From: Clostridia bacterium
GTDB lineage: Bacteria; Bacillota; Clostridia; Christensenellales; Aristaeellaceae
Direction of reading: 5' to 3'
NCBI GenBank assembly: GCA_017458865.1
Contig: JAFSZW010000505.1
Span: 1 to 8,306 of the forward strand
DNA length: 8,306 bases
Each line of letters begins with the position of its first letter. Position 1 is the stretch's first letter. Positions 1 through 5,223 of this stretch are shown here, piece by piece. The notes beneath the pieces are model-generated. The model worked only from the letters and a program-made list of their open reading frames with translations. It did no database searches and was not told the origin of the DNA. Position numbers and translations under genes: made by a program.

Positions 1-355
1 CCGGCTCTTCCGTCTTCTCCTCAACTGGAGCAGGTGCCGGTGCCGGCTCTTCCTTCTTCTCTTCTACCGGAGCGGGGGCCGGTGCTGGTTCTTCTTTTTT
101 CTCCTCAACTGGAGCTGGCGCCGGTTCCGGTTTCGGTTCGGGCTTGCGTTCCGGCTCCGGATCATAGATCTCAAGGATGATTTCACCTACTTCGTGCTTT
201 GCGCGAAGGGATGCTCTCATCTCATCAGAAAGCGAATTGAATGCATCACGGGACTACCTGACCCGCTCCGGATCAGCCGCTGCAAATACAGGGATTGAAA
301 GAATCATGACCATTACCATGATCCATCCCAGAATGCGCATTTCATGTTTCCTCAT
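1..355 (-). pseudogene. Secreted Pro/Ala/Glu/Lys-repeat protein, 5' part, interrupted by in-frame amber codon
   Basis: I do not recognise the family. The minus-strand frame starts at ATG 355-353, nine bases after a GGAGG ribosome binding site (365-369). Residues 1-27 read as a signal peptide: basic start MRKHEMR, a Met/Ile/Val-rich core, and a possible cut after VFAAA. Codon 34 (256-254) is TAG. The same frame then stays open for 84 codons to the window edge: a charged, probably helical stretch (residues 35-64, containing FNSLSDEMRASLRAKHEVGE), then a Pro/Glu/Lys stretch (65-78), then 14-residue repeats of the type APAPVEEKKEEPAP. Such linkers often separate a signal peptide from a cell-wall or peptidoglycan-binding domain, but any such domain lies outside the window. 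A single CAG to TAG change would explain the stop. It could be a real nonsense mutation, a sequencing or assembly error, or, much less likely, readthrough. Restarting at ATG 220-218 would lose the signal peptide and has no clear ribosome site. Confidence 0.65.
2..121 (-). repeat. 42-bp coding tandem repeat (14-residue APAPVEEKKEEPAP units)
   Basis: Two full units (121-80 and 79-38) and 36 bases of a third (37-2) lie in the reading frame of the interrupted secreted protein and run to the window edge. Units 1 and 2 encode the same 14 residues although nine codons differ, every change being a synonymous third-base change (for example GTT/GTA, AAA/AAG). In the visible codons, unit 3 differs from unit 2 at the protein level only by one Lys to Thr. 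The number of copies beyond base 1 is unknown. Confidence 0.9.
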
Positions 356-487
356 ACGTCTTTTCCTCCACTGCTACAAAATATTTTATTACCCGATCGA
401 TCCTGTTCCGCATCTATTGGGCAAAAGGATAATCTTCCAATTAATCCGAGAACAACTCAAAGGACTGTTTCAGATTATGTGACCACA

Positions 488-533
488 AATTGTTAAATAA
501 TTGTTACAAAATTGTTAACAAAATTTAACAATT
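488..533. promoter_or_regulatory. Array of AATTGTTA half-sites phased at 11 bp
   Basis: AATTGTTA occurs on the plus strand at 488-495, 499-506 and 510-517, exactly 11 bases apart, and in reverse (TAACAATT) at 526-533. The third copy lies across the perfect palindrome TTGTTAACAA (512-521). Spacing of one helical turn would place the repeats on one face of the DNA, as expected for a cooperatively bound repressor or activator. It lies about 130 bases upstream of the minus-strand gene and about 260 bases upstream of the likely MATE transcription start. The binding protein is unknown, and AT-rich sequence raises the chance of such repeats arising by accident. Confidence 0.45.
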
Positions 534-652
534 CAATAAGTCCGACAATCCTTTTCAGAACAGGCTTTGTCCTCTTGTTTGTTCATATAAAAGACGGAAG
601 CAATCATTAACTTTATCCCCGAAATTATGACATTTTTTTAACATTTTCATTT

Positions 653-666
653 GACACTCATGTGTC
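653..666. promoter_or_regulatory. Perfect inverted repeat GACAC-TCAT-GTGTC
   Basis: Two 5-base arms flank a 4-base spacer upstream of the MATE gene. The left arm overlaps a perfect TTGACA (651-656), but no -10 hexamer sits at a normal distance from it (the nearest, AATAAT at 681-686, is 24 bases away). It could be an operator. The regulator is unknown. Confidence 0.35.
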
Positions 667-686
667 CGCAGGAAAGGCGAAATAAT

Positions 687-700
687 CCTGTTTTAACAGG
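687..700. promoter_or_regulatory. Perfect inverted repeat CCTGTT-TT-AACAGG
   Basis: Two 6-base arms flank a 2-base centre, about 45 bases upstream of the extended -10 element of the MATE gene. Short, tight palindromes of this kind upstream of MATE exporters often bind TetR- or MarR-type repressors, but no regulator gene is visible in the window, so this is inference. Confidence 0.4.
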
Positions 701-740
701 AAATATGGTCATATCCTCCCTGTTCCGCCGCTTTCAGTTG

Positions 741-749
741 TGGTAGAAT
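741..749 (+). promoter_or_regulatory. Extended -10 promoter for the MATE gene
   Basis: TGGTAGAAT fits the extended -10 form TGnTAnnnT. The expected -35 position (721-726, TGTTCC) is poor, which extended -10 promoters tolerate. Transcription would start near 756 and give a leader of about 40 bases. Confidence 0.5.
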
Positions 750-795
750 ATGCGCCGTTTCATTATCTGATTCGTTCATTTGGAAAGGGACTCAC

Positions 796-2262
796 ATGGA
801 CCGTACCGCATCCAAAACATCTCTGCGGCAGCTCATCGCCATGATTGCTGCGCTTGCATTTCCTGTCGCACTGCAGAATCTGCTGACCACCACCGGCAGC
901 ATGATTGACACCATGATGATCGCCTCCCTCGGCGAAAAAAGCGTCGGTGCTGTCGGGCTCTGCGCACAGTTCTCCTCCCTCATGTTTTCCAGTTACTGGG
1001 GCTTTGTCGGGGGCGGTATGCTCTTTTTTGCCCAGTACTGGGGTGCACAGAATCACGACGGGATCCGGCGTTCCTACGGTCTGACGCTCTCTTTCATGCT
1101 GATTCCCGGCATTCTTTTCGGATACTTTGCCATCATGCATCCTGAACTTGTCATGGCACTTTACACCGACAGCCCGGACATCCGTGCCATCGGCATTCTC
1201 TATCTTCAGATTGTTGGCTTTTCATATCCCCTGCAGGTTATTGCCTCCGCCATGGCTGCGCTCCTGCGCTCCATAGAGCGTGTCAAGATTCCCATGGTCA
1301 GCGGGATTGCAAGCGTCGTTACAAACTGCATCTGCAATTACATCCTCATCTTCGGAAAGCTCGGTCTGCCTGCCATGGGTGTGCGGGGCGCTGCGCTCGG
1401 CACAGTGATTGCCAACCTCGTCAACGTTCTCATCATGGCCCTTCTGATCCACAAAAACCGCATCCCGTACGTGCTTGAGTTCCGCTCACATTTCCGCTGG
1501 AGCATCGCCCTGATTCGGGACTATATTCAGAAATGCTTCCCGATCCTCCTCAACGAAGTCTTTATCGGCATCGGCAACACGATGATCAACATCGTTCTTG
1601 GTCACCAGGTCGATGAGGCCATTGCCGCAACTGCGGTACTTCGGACACTTGAGGGCATGGTCATCGGGTTCTTCGGCGGCTTTTCCAGCGCTGCAAGCGT
1701 GTTGGTCGGCAAGGAAGTCGGTGCCGGCAACCATGAGGAGGCCTATTCGCGCGGCTGGCGGCTCATCTACCTCTGCTGCGGCATGATCGGCATCGTCGGT
1801 CTCTGCCTGATCGCCCTCCATACGCCCATATTACACATGATGGGTCTCTCCGGTCCTTCTTTCAGGATTGCTACCGGCATGCTCATCATCTACTGCTCTG
1901 TCGCCCTCATCCGCATGCAAAACTGGTGCATGAACGATACTTACCGGTCAGCAGGCGATTCCGCCTTTGGTTCACTGCTGGAAATCCTCTTCATGTTCCT
2001 GCTCGTCCAGCCCATCATCCACATTGCCAACGATGTCTTCCATGCACCATTCCTGCTTGTTTTCCTGCTTTGCTATGTGGACGAGCCCATCCGCTACGTC
2101 ATGATGCAGCATCACATGTACTCGAAGAAATGGACTCAGCCGGTCTCATCCGAGGGCATCGCCACCATCGGCGCCTTCCGGGAGAAATACCATATCGGTC
2201 CGACCATGCAGGAGAGCATTGCCGCCTGGAAGGCCGGACATCTCAGAAAGCCCAAAACATAG
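796..2262 (+). CDS. MATE-family multidrug/metabolite exporter
   Basis: This is an integral membrane exporter of the MATE family (two MatE repeats, normally 12 helices), which expels drugs or metabolites in exchange for sodium ions or protons. The 488 residues are close to the usual 440-480 plus a tail. Residues 10-50 hold the family's first helix and loop (AFPVALQNLL, then TTTGSMIDTMMIASLG). Residues 156-166 (LLRSIERVKIP) match the loop that is often LRG-GDTKTP in relatives, and GVRGAALGT (195-203) follows as usual. The second half repeats the pattern with YRSAGDSAFG at 383-392. About 50 polar residues after the last helix form a cytoplasmic tail. ATG 796 follows GGAAAGGGA (782-790). The gene stands alone, with an extended -10 promoter before it and a hairpin terminator after its TAG stop. 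The substrate cannot be deduced from the sequence. Confidence 0.93.
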   Translation: MDRTASKTSLRQLIAMIAALAFPVALQNLLTTTGSMIDTMMIASLGEKSVGAVGLCAQFSSLMFSSYWGFVGGGMLFFAQYWGAQNHDGIRRSYGLTLSFMLIPGILFGYFAIMHPELVMALYTDSPDIRAIGILYLQIVGFSYPLQVIASAMAALLRSIERVKIPMVSGIASVVTNCICNYILIFGKLGLPAMGVRGAALGTVIANLVNVLIMALLIHKNRIPYVLEFRSHFRWSIALIRDYIQKCFPILLNEVFIGIGNTMINIVLGHQVDEAIAATAVLRTLEGMVIGFFGGFSSAASVLVGKEVGAGNHEEAYSRGWRLIYLCCGMIGIVGLCLIALHTPILHMMGLSGPSFRIATGMLIIYCSVALIRMQNWCMNDTYRSAGDSAFGSLLEILFMFLLVQPIIHIANDVFHAPFLLVFLLCYVDEPIRYVMMQHHMYSKKWTQPVSSEGIATIGAFREKYHIGPTMQESIAAWKAGHLRKPKT

Positions 2263-2267
2263 ACAAG

Positions 2268-2302
2268 CGGCTTCGCGAATCATGCGAAGCCGTTCGTTCT
2301 TT
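2268..2302 (+). terminator. Rho-independent terminator after the MATE gene, possibly bidirectional
   Basis: CGGCTTCGC (2268-2276) pairs perfectly with GCGAAGCCG (2284-2292) across a 7-base loop, followed by the T-rich TTCGTTCTTTT. It starts five bases after the MATE stop. On the minus strand the stem is followed by CTTGTCTATGTTTT, so it may also end transcripts of the converging solute-binding-protein gene. Confidence 0.8.
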
Positions 2303-2308
2303 TCACTC

Positions 2309-2329
2309 ATCCACAGATACTGTGTGGAT
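2309..2329. other. Small hairpin between convergent genes
   Basis: ATCCACA (2309-2315) pairs with TGTGGAT (2323-2329) across seven bases. CACAG/CTGTG inside it offers an alternative fold. It lies just past the stop of the solute-binding-protein gene but has no T tract on either strand, so it is at most an RNA 3'-end stabiliser or a helper to the nearby terminator. Confidence 0.35.
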
Positions 2330-2334
2330 TATCC

Positions 2335-3597
2335 TTAAGGGTTTACTGTTTTCATGTAAACATCTACGGCACTTTCCACATCTGTACCACTGAATATCTG
2401 CTGGAGCATCTGCCACCATGCGCTGCGTTGTTCCGGCCAGTCCCGCGTCACCTGATAGTAATCGCCGAGGAAAGGCTGGAAAATGGCAAATTCCGCATTA
2501 TCAGCCCTGTCCGTTCCCGAATAGATATCCCCAAGGGATTCTCTGGTCGGGAAGAAACCGGACTCATACACGCTGTCTGCCGACTGTTTCGGGTCATCGC
2601 AGACATACCGGATAAAGGTTTTTGCAGCTTCCGCACGCGCCGAATCGCCGTTATCGAAAATGCCAAATCCCCATATGCCGCCCTGCAGTTCCGGGATGCC
2701 ATTATCTGTTGGGAACGCGATGGGGAATGCATCGACGCTTGCATCCATGCTCAGTTTGTTGGAAAGGGCAGATGATGCGTTCCAGCAGAACTCAATGGAC
2801 GTTTTGCCGTGGCAGAACCGGGCGATCTCATCACTCGCCACCGTCGTATCATCCGCAGTCAGCAAGCCCTCACTGACAAGGTTCTGCAGCAGTTTGAGTG
2901 CCCGGATGTTCCGCTCATCATCCAGCGTATACCTCGTATGATCCTCATCCGTAAAAGCACCCGAATAAAGGTTGGTCACCAGCGCGCGGGTGCCCTGGTC
3001 GCCGCCCTGTCCTCCGCAATAGACGACGCCCGTCTCATAGCCGGCCGCTTTCAGTGCCTTTAGCGCGCTGATAAAGTCATCTGTTGTCCAGGTATGCATC
3101 AGCTCATCCACATACTGCATGGCATCTGCCGCCTCAAAGACATTGCGGTTAATGACCATACAGTGAACCGTCATGCAGAGCGGATAAACATAGTATTTTC
3201 CCTCCGTATTCCGGCAGGCAGAGACAACAGCCAGGCTGGCGGTTCTTATATCCTCAAGGACATCCGTCCACATATCCGAGAGGTCCAGCATCCTGCCGTC
3301 GGCACCCCAGTTGGCCACCAGACGCTCCGGTCCTTCCATGATAATATCCGGTGGATTGCCGGCTGCAATGGCCTCGTCTACCAGTGCGTCACCGGTTGCA
3401 TAGTCAAGACACTTAACCTTTACCGTGATCTCAGGGTGCACGCTGTTAAATCTGGCTATGATTTCCTCAACCGTTTTCTCATTGGCCCATGAGCCGATTG
3501 GATACGTCCAGAGGGAAATCTCTGTCCCGGCTGCTGCAGTACAGACTGCAGGAAAAACGATCAGCAAACAGATAAGCAGTGCAATTATGCGTTTCAT
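2335..3597 (-). CDS. Secreted family-1 solute-binding protein (sugar ABC transporter type)
   Basis: This is an extracellular binding protein of the bacterial family 1 fold, which traps a sugar or oligosaccharide and delivers it to an ABC importer. I start it at ATG 3597, giving 420 residues, because AAGGAG (3605-3610) lies seven bases upstream and the signal peptide begins there; the frame is open upstream but that part is not signal-like. Residues 1-23 form the signal peptide, with a likely cut after TAAA. The mature protein opens with ISLWTYP and FNSVHPEITVKV (50-61), then GNPPDIIMEGP (80-90), all typical of the first lobe. AWWQML near the end fits the usual C-terminal helices. C19 is preceded by PAV, which is not a proper lipobox, so lipid anchoring is doubtful. 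No permease or ATPase gene is adjacent. It has its own promoter and follows a terminator. The ligand is unknown; arabino-oligosaccharide is a guess from the nearby GH51 genes. Confidence 0.88.
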   Translation of the reverse strand: MKRIIALLICLLIVFPAVCTAAAGTEISLWTYPIGSWANEKTVEEIIARFNSVHPEITVKVKCLDYATGDALVDEAIAAGNPPDIIMEGPERLVANWGADGRMLDLSDMWTDVLEDIRTASLAVVSACRNTEGKYYVYPLCMTVHCMVINRNVFEAADAMQYVDELMHTWTTDDFISALKALKAAGYETGVVYCGGQGGDQGTRALVTNLYSGAFTDEDHTRYTLDDERNIRALKLLQNLVSEGLLTADDTTVASDEIARFCHGKTSIEFCWNASSALSNKLSMDASVDAFPIAFPTDNGIPELQGGIWGFGIFDNGDSARAEAAKTFIRYVCDDPKQSADSVYESGFFPTRESLGDIYSGTDRADNAEFAIFQPFLGDYYQVTRDWPEQRSAWWQMLQQIFSGTDVESAVDVYMKTVNP

Positions 3598-3662
3598 ATT
3601 TGTGCTCCTTCTGCCATTCCTGCGGGCATTGTCCGTAATAGTAAGTTTTCTGCCAAACACAT
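3594..3662 (-). other. Possible 22-codon leader ORF overlapping the binding-protein start
   Basis: In the leader of the solute-binding-protein mRNA, ATG 3662 opens a 22-codon frame (MCLAENLLLRTMPAGMAEGAQ...) whose TGA overlaps the downstream ATG as ATGA. That geometry would allow translational coupling. AAGGAG is present upstream but only one base from the ATG, too close for efficient initiation, so it may be chance. Confidence 0.25.
3605..3610 (-). promoter_or_regulatory. Ribosome binding site that fixes the solute-binding-protein start
   Basis: AAGGAG on the minus strand, seven bases before ATG 3597. It places the start 49 codons inside the longest open frame, exactly where the signal peptide begins. 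Confidence 0.85.
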
Positions 3663-3688
3663 ACTCCTTGTGTTGAATTGCTGCTGTC

Positions 3689-3717
3689 ATTATAAAGCCG
3701 CAGATGTCAATTTTCAA
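3689..3717 (-). promoter_or_regulatory. Sigma-A-type promoter of the solute-binding-protein gene
   Basis: On the minus strand TTGAAA (3717-3712) and TATAAT (3694-3689) are separated by 17 bases. A second TTGACA (3710-3705) lies in the spacer, only ten bases from the -10, and is too close to be used with it. Transcription would start near 3682, giving a leader of about 85 bases. Confidence 0.75.
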
Positions 3718-3734
3718 GTACCCTTCATCTGGCA

Positions 3735-3769
3735 GAGACAACAAAAGAGGGACCGTTTTCAGTCCCTCT
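3735..3769 (-). terminator. Rho-independent terminator after the oxidoreductase gene
   Basis: Read on the minus strand, AGAGGGAC and GTCCCTCT form a perfect 8-bp stem (3769-3762 with 3753-3746) around an 8-base loop, followed by TTTTGTTGTCT. It lies 11 bases past the stop and separates this gene from the solute-binding-protein promoter. Confidence 0.88.
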
Positions 3770-3780
3770 GTTAATCAAAA

Positions 3781-5082
3781 TCACACAAGCTGTTCTGCCT
3801 GAGCAGCCGCTTCCACCGTTTCCGCAACAGGAATGTCCGGATAGTCCGTAAATACCGGCATCGGCAACGTCTGCATGTACTCATGCATCGCCTCAGCCAC
3901 GCGTTTGCCGTTGGCGACAGCCTCAACAACTGTCCTGGCACCGCTGGTCGCATCGCCGGCTGCAAAGACGCCCGGTCGGCTGGTATGTCCGTCCGCGTCC
4001 ACTGTCAGCAGGCCGCGCTTGCTGGTATCAATGCCTTTGGTGGTTGTCACCAGATTGCTCTCTGCACCCTGGCTGACCGCAATGATCACGCCGGTGCAGG
4101 GATAAAGCTTCTCTGTGCCGGGGATCGGGCTGATCTTCCCATTCTCATCCACGTGGCTGTCTGCCAGGACAACGCCCTTTTCCTGGATCTCCACCGTGCA
4201 CTTGTTCATGATGAACTCGACGCCCTCCAGCTTTGCGTAGCTGGACTCGTACTGACTGGCCGTCAGAGTATCCGTCAGGTTGACACAGGTCACAAACTTC
4301 GCGCCCTTGCGCACTGCGGTTCTGGCACAGTCCATGGCCGAGTTGCCCGTGCCGATGACCATGATCCGCTCACCCAGCCGGAACGCATTCGGACTGGCCA
4401 GATAGTTGATCGCGTACGTCACATGTCCGAGGCTCTCGCCGCGCACATTCAGCCGGTTGGGCTTCCAGAGGCCCGCACCGACGAATACGCTCTGATATCC
4501 GTCACGGAACAGATCGTCAATTGTGATCGCGCTGCCGATATACGTATTCGGACGGAACTGAATCCCCTTCAGTTCAAGATGGCGGTAGGCCATATCATCC
4601 AGAACCGAATCCGGCAGACGGAAATCCGGGATGCCATACCTGAGTACGCCGCCGATCTTGTCCCGGCTGTCGAAAATCGTGACGCCATAGCCGTACCTGG
4701 CAAGGATGATGGCAATCGTGAGGCCGGCAGGTCCGGCCCCGATTACCGCTGCTTTCCGTCCGTTCCACTCGGCCGGGCCGCGCACCATCTGGTTGGCATA
4801 CGTTGAGGAAATGTAGTTCTCGATGATCGAGAAATGCACCGGTGCCTCCTTGATGCCGCGGACACAGTGTCCCTCGCACTGCTTTTCATGATTGCAGACC
4901 AGTGAACAGACCGTAGTCAGCGGATTGTTCTCAAAGAGCATCCAGCCTGCATCATTCAGTCTGCCCGCCTTCAGCAGGCGGATAACCTCAGGTATATTGG
5001 TATGAATGGGGCAGCCTTCCTGACAGCGTGGCTTTTTACACCCGAGACAGCGGTTAGCCTCCTCCATGACGTGAAGTGCCAT
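3781..5082 (-). CDS. NAD(P)-dependent FAD/iron-sulfur oxidoreductase, glutamate synthase beta-subunit-like (GltD/PreT/GltA family)
   Basis: This cytoplasmic flavoprotein moves electrons between NAD(P)H, FAD and iron-sulfur clusters. The start is ATG 5082, five bases after GAGGAGG (5088-5094); the open frame could begin at TTG 5121, but that would place this ribosome site inside the gene. The product has 433 residues. Eight cysteines in two groups (12, 15, 20, 24 and 59, 63, 69, 73) fit two [4Fe-4S] clusters in the N-terminal domain. GAGPAG (115-120) is the FAD site, followed by KIGGVLRYGIPDFRLP (142-157), a family signature. GTGNSA (244-249) is the NAD(P)H site, and AAGD (374-377) in the C-terminal FAD motif completes the fold. 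No glutamate synthase large subunit or pyrimidine-catabolism partner (PreA type) is adjacent, so the electron acceptor is unknown. It may work alone, as in the GltA-type proteins, or supply another enzyme. It has its own promoter and terminator. Confidence 0.9.
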   Translation of the reverse strand: MALHVMEEANRCLGCKKPRCQEGCPIHTNIPEVIRLLKAGRLNDAGWMLFENNPLTTVCSLVCNHEKQCEGHCVRGIKEAPVHFSIIENYISSTYANQMVRGPAEWNGRKAAVIGAGPAGLTIAIILARYGYGVTIFDSRDKIGGVLRYGIPDFRLPDSVLDDMAYRHLELKGIQFRPNTYIGSAITIDDLFRDGYQSVFVGAGLWKPNRLNVRGESLGHVTYAINYLASPNAFRLGERIMVIGTGNSAMDCARTAVRKGAKFVTCVNLTDTLTASQYESSYAKLEGVEFIMNKCTVEIQEKGVVLADSHVDENGKISPIPGTEKLYPCTGVIIAVSQGAESNLVTTTKGIDTSKRGLLTVDADGHTSRPGVFAAGDATSGARTVVEAVANGKRVAEAMHEYMQTLPMPVFTDYPDIPVAETVEAAAQAEQLV

Positions 5083-5087
5083 ATAAA

Positions 5088-5094
5088 CCTCCTC
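5088..5094 (-). promoter_or_regulatory. Strong ribosome binding site that fixes the oxidoreductase start
   Basis: GAGGAGG on the minus strand, five bases before ATG 5082. It decides for this ATG over the in-frame TTG 13 codons upstream. Confidence 0.88.
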
Positions 5095-5135
5095 AGAAAC
5101 AGAAAACGATGCCTGCGGCAACTGCCGTGCCGTTG

Positions 5136-5164
5136 ATTATACACGATCCCGCCTCTTTTTTCCA
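5136..5164 (-). promoter_or_regulatory. Sigma-A-type promoter of the oxidoreductase gene
   Basis: On the minus strand a perfect TATAAT (5141-5136) lies 17 bases after TGGAAA (5164-5159, four of six matches to TTGACA). The start would be near 5129, giving a leader of about 47 bases. Just downstream, CGGCA-GT-TGCCG (within 5115-5127) forms a small inverted repeat that could be an operator, but this is speculative. Confidence 0.65.
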
Positions 5165-5208
5165 TTCGAAAAGCGTTCTCCTCATGTACTTTGCAGGCAA
5201 CTTTCCCG

Positions 5209-5223
5209 GATGGAGTGTCCATC
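5209..5223 (-). other. Short hairpin overlapping the stop of the divergent GH51 gene
   Basis: GATGGA and TCCATC pair perfectly across three bases and include part of the TGA stop. No T tract follows on the minus strand, so it is not a typical terminator. I see no other terminator before the oxidoreductase promoter, so some readthrough from the GH51 gene is possible. Confidence 0.35.

Larger units (their letters stand above)
356..795. other. 440-base intergenic region between divergent genes
   Basis: No convincing coding sequence lies between the start of the interrupted secreted gene (minus) and the MATE gene (plus). The stretch is much more AT-rich than the flanking genes, most strongly at 481-540 and 601-660. 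It holds the phased AATTGTTA array, two perfect inverted repeats and an extended -10 promoter for the MATE gene, listed separately. I found no clear -35/-10 pair for the minus-strand gene, and no riboswitch or small RNA that I recognise. Confidence 0.7.

Noticed and set aside
2..121. CRISPR-like repeats
   Set aside because: The repeats are contiguous, in frame and encode a Pro/Ala/Glu/Lys linker. There are no unique spacers.
254..256. Pyrrolysine insertion at the amber codon
   Set aside because: Pyrrolysine is known mainly from methylamine methyltransferases. Nothing here resembles one, no pyl genes are visible, and TAG ends the MATE gene normally.
2322..2332. Possible DnaA box (minus strand TAATCCACA)
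   Set aside because: It has one mismatch to TTATCCACA, is a single copy with no cluster or dnaA/dnaN genes, and is part of a small hairpin.
3747..3761. CcpA (cre-like) site in TGAAAACGGTCCCT, minus strand
   Set aside because: It lacks the final CA of the consensus and lies in the loop and stem of the terminator after the oxidoreductase gene.
3883..4806. Long plus-strand open frame (307 codons) opposite the oxidoreductase gene
   Set aside because: It is entirely antisense to a gene with intact motifs, and its translation is low-complexity His/Arg/Ala-rich. It is a shadow.
5119..5121. TTG start adding 13 residues to the oxidoreductase
   Set aside because: It has no ribosome site, while ATG 5082 has GAGGAGG at ideal spacing and the conserved cysteine domain begins right after it.
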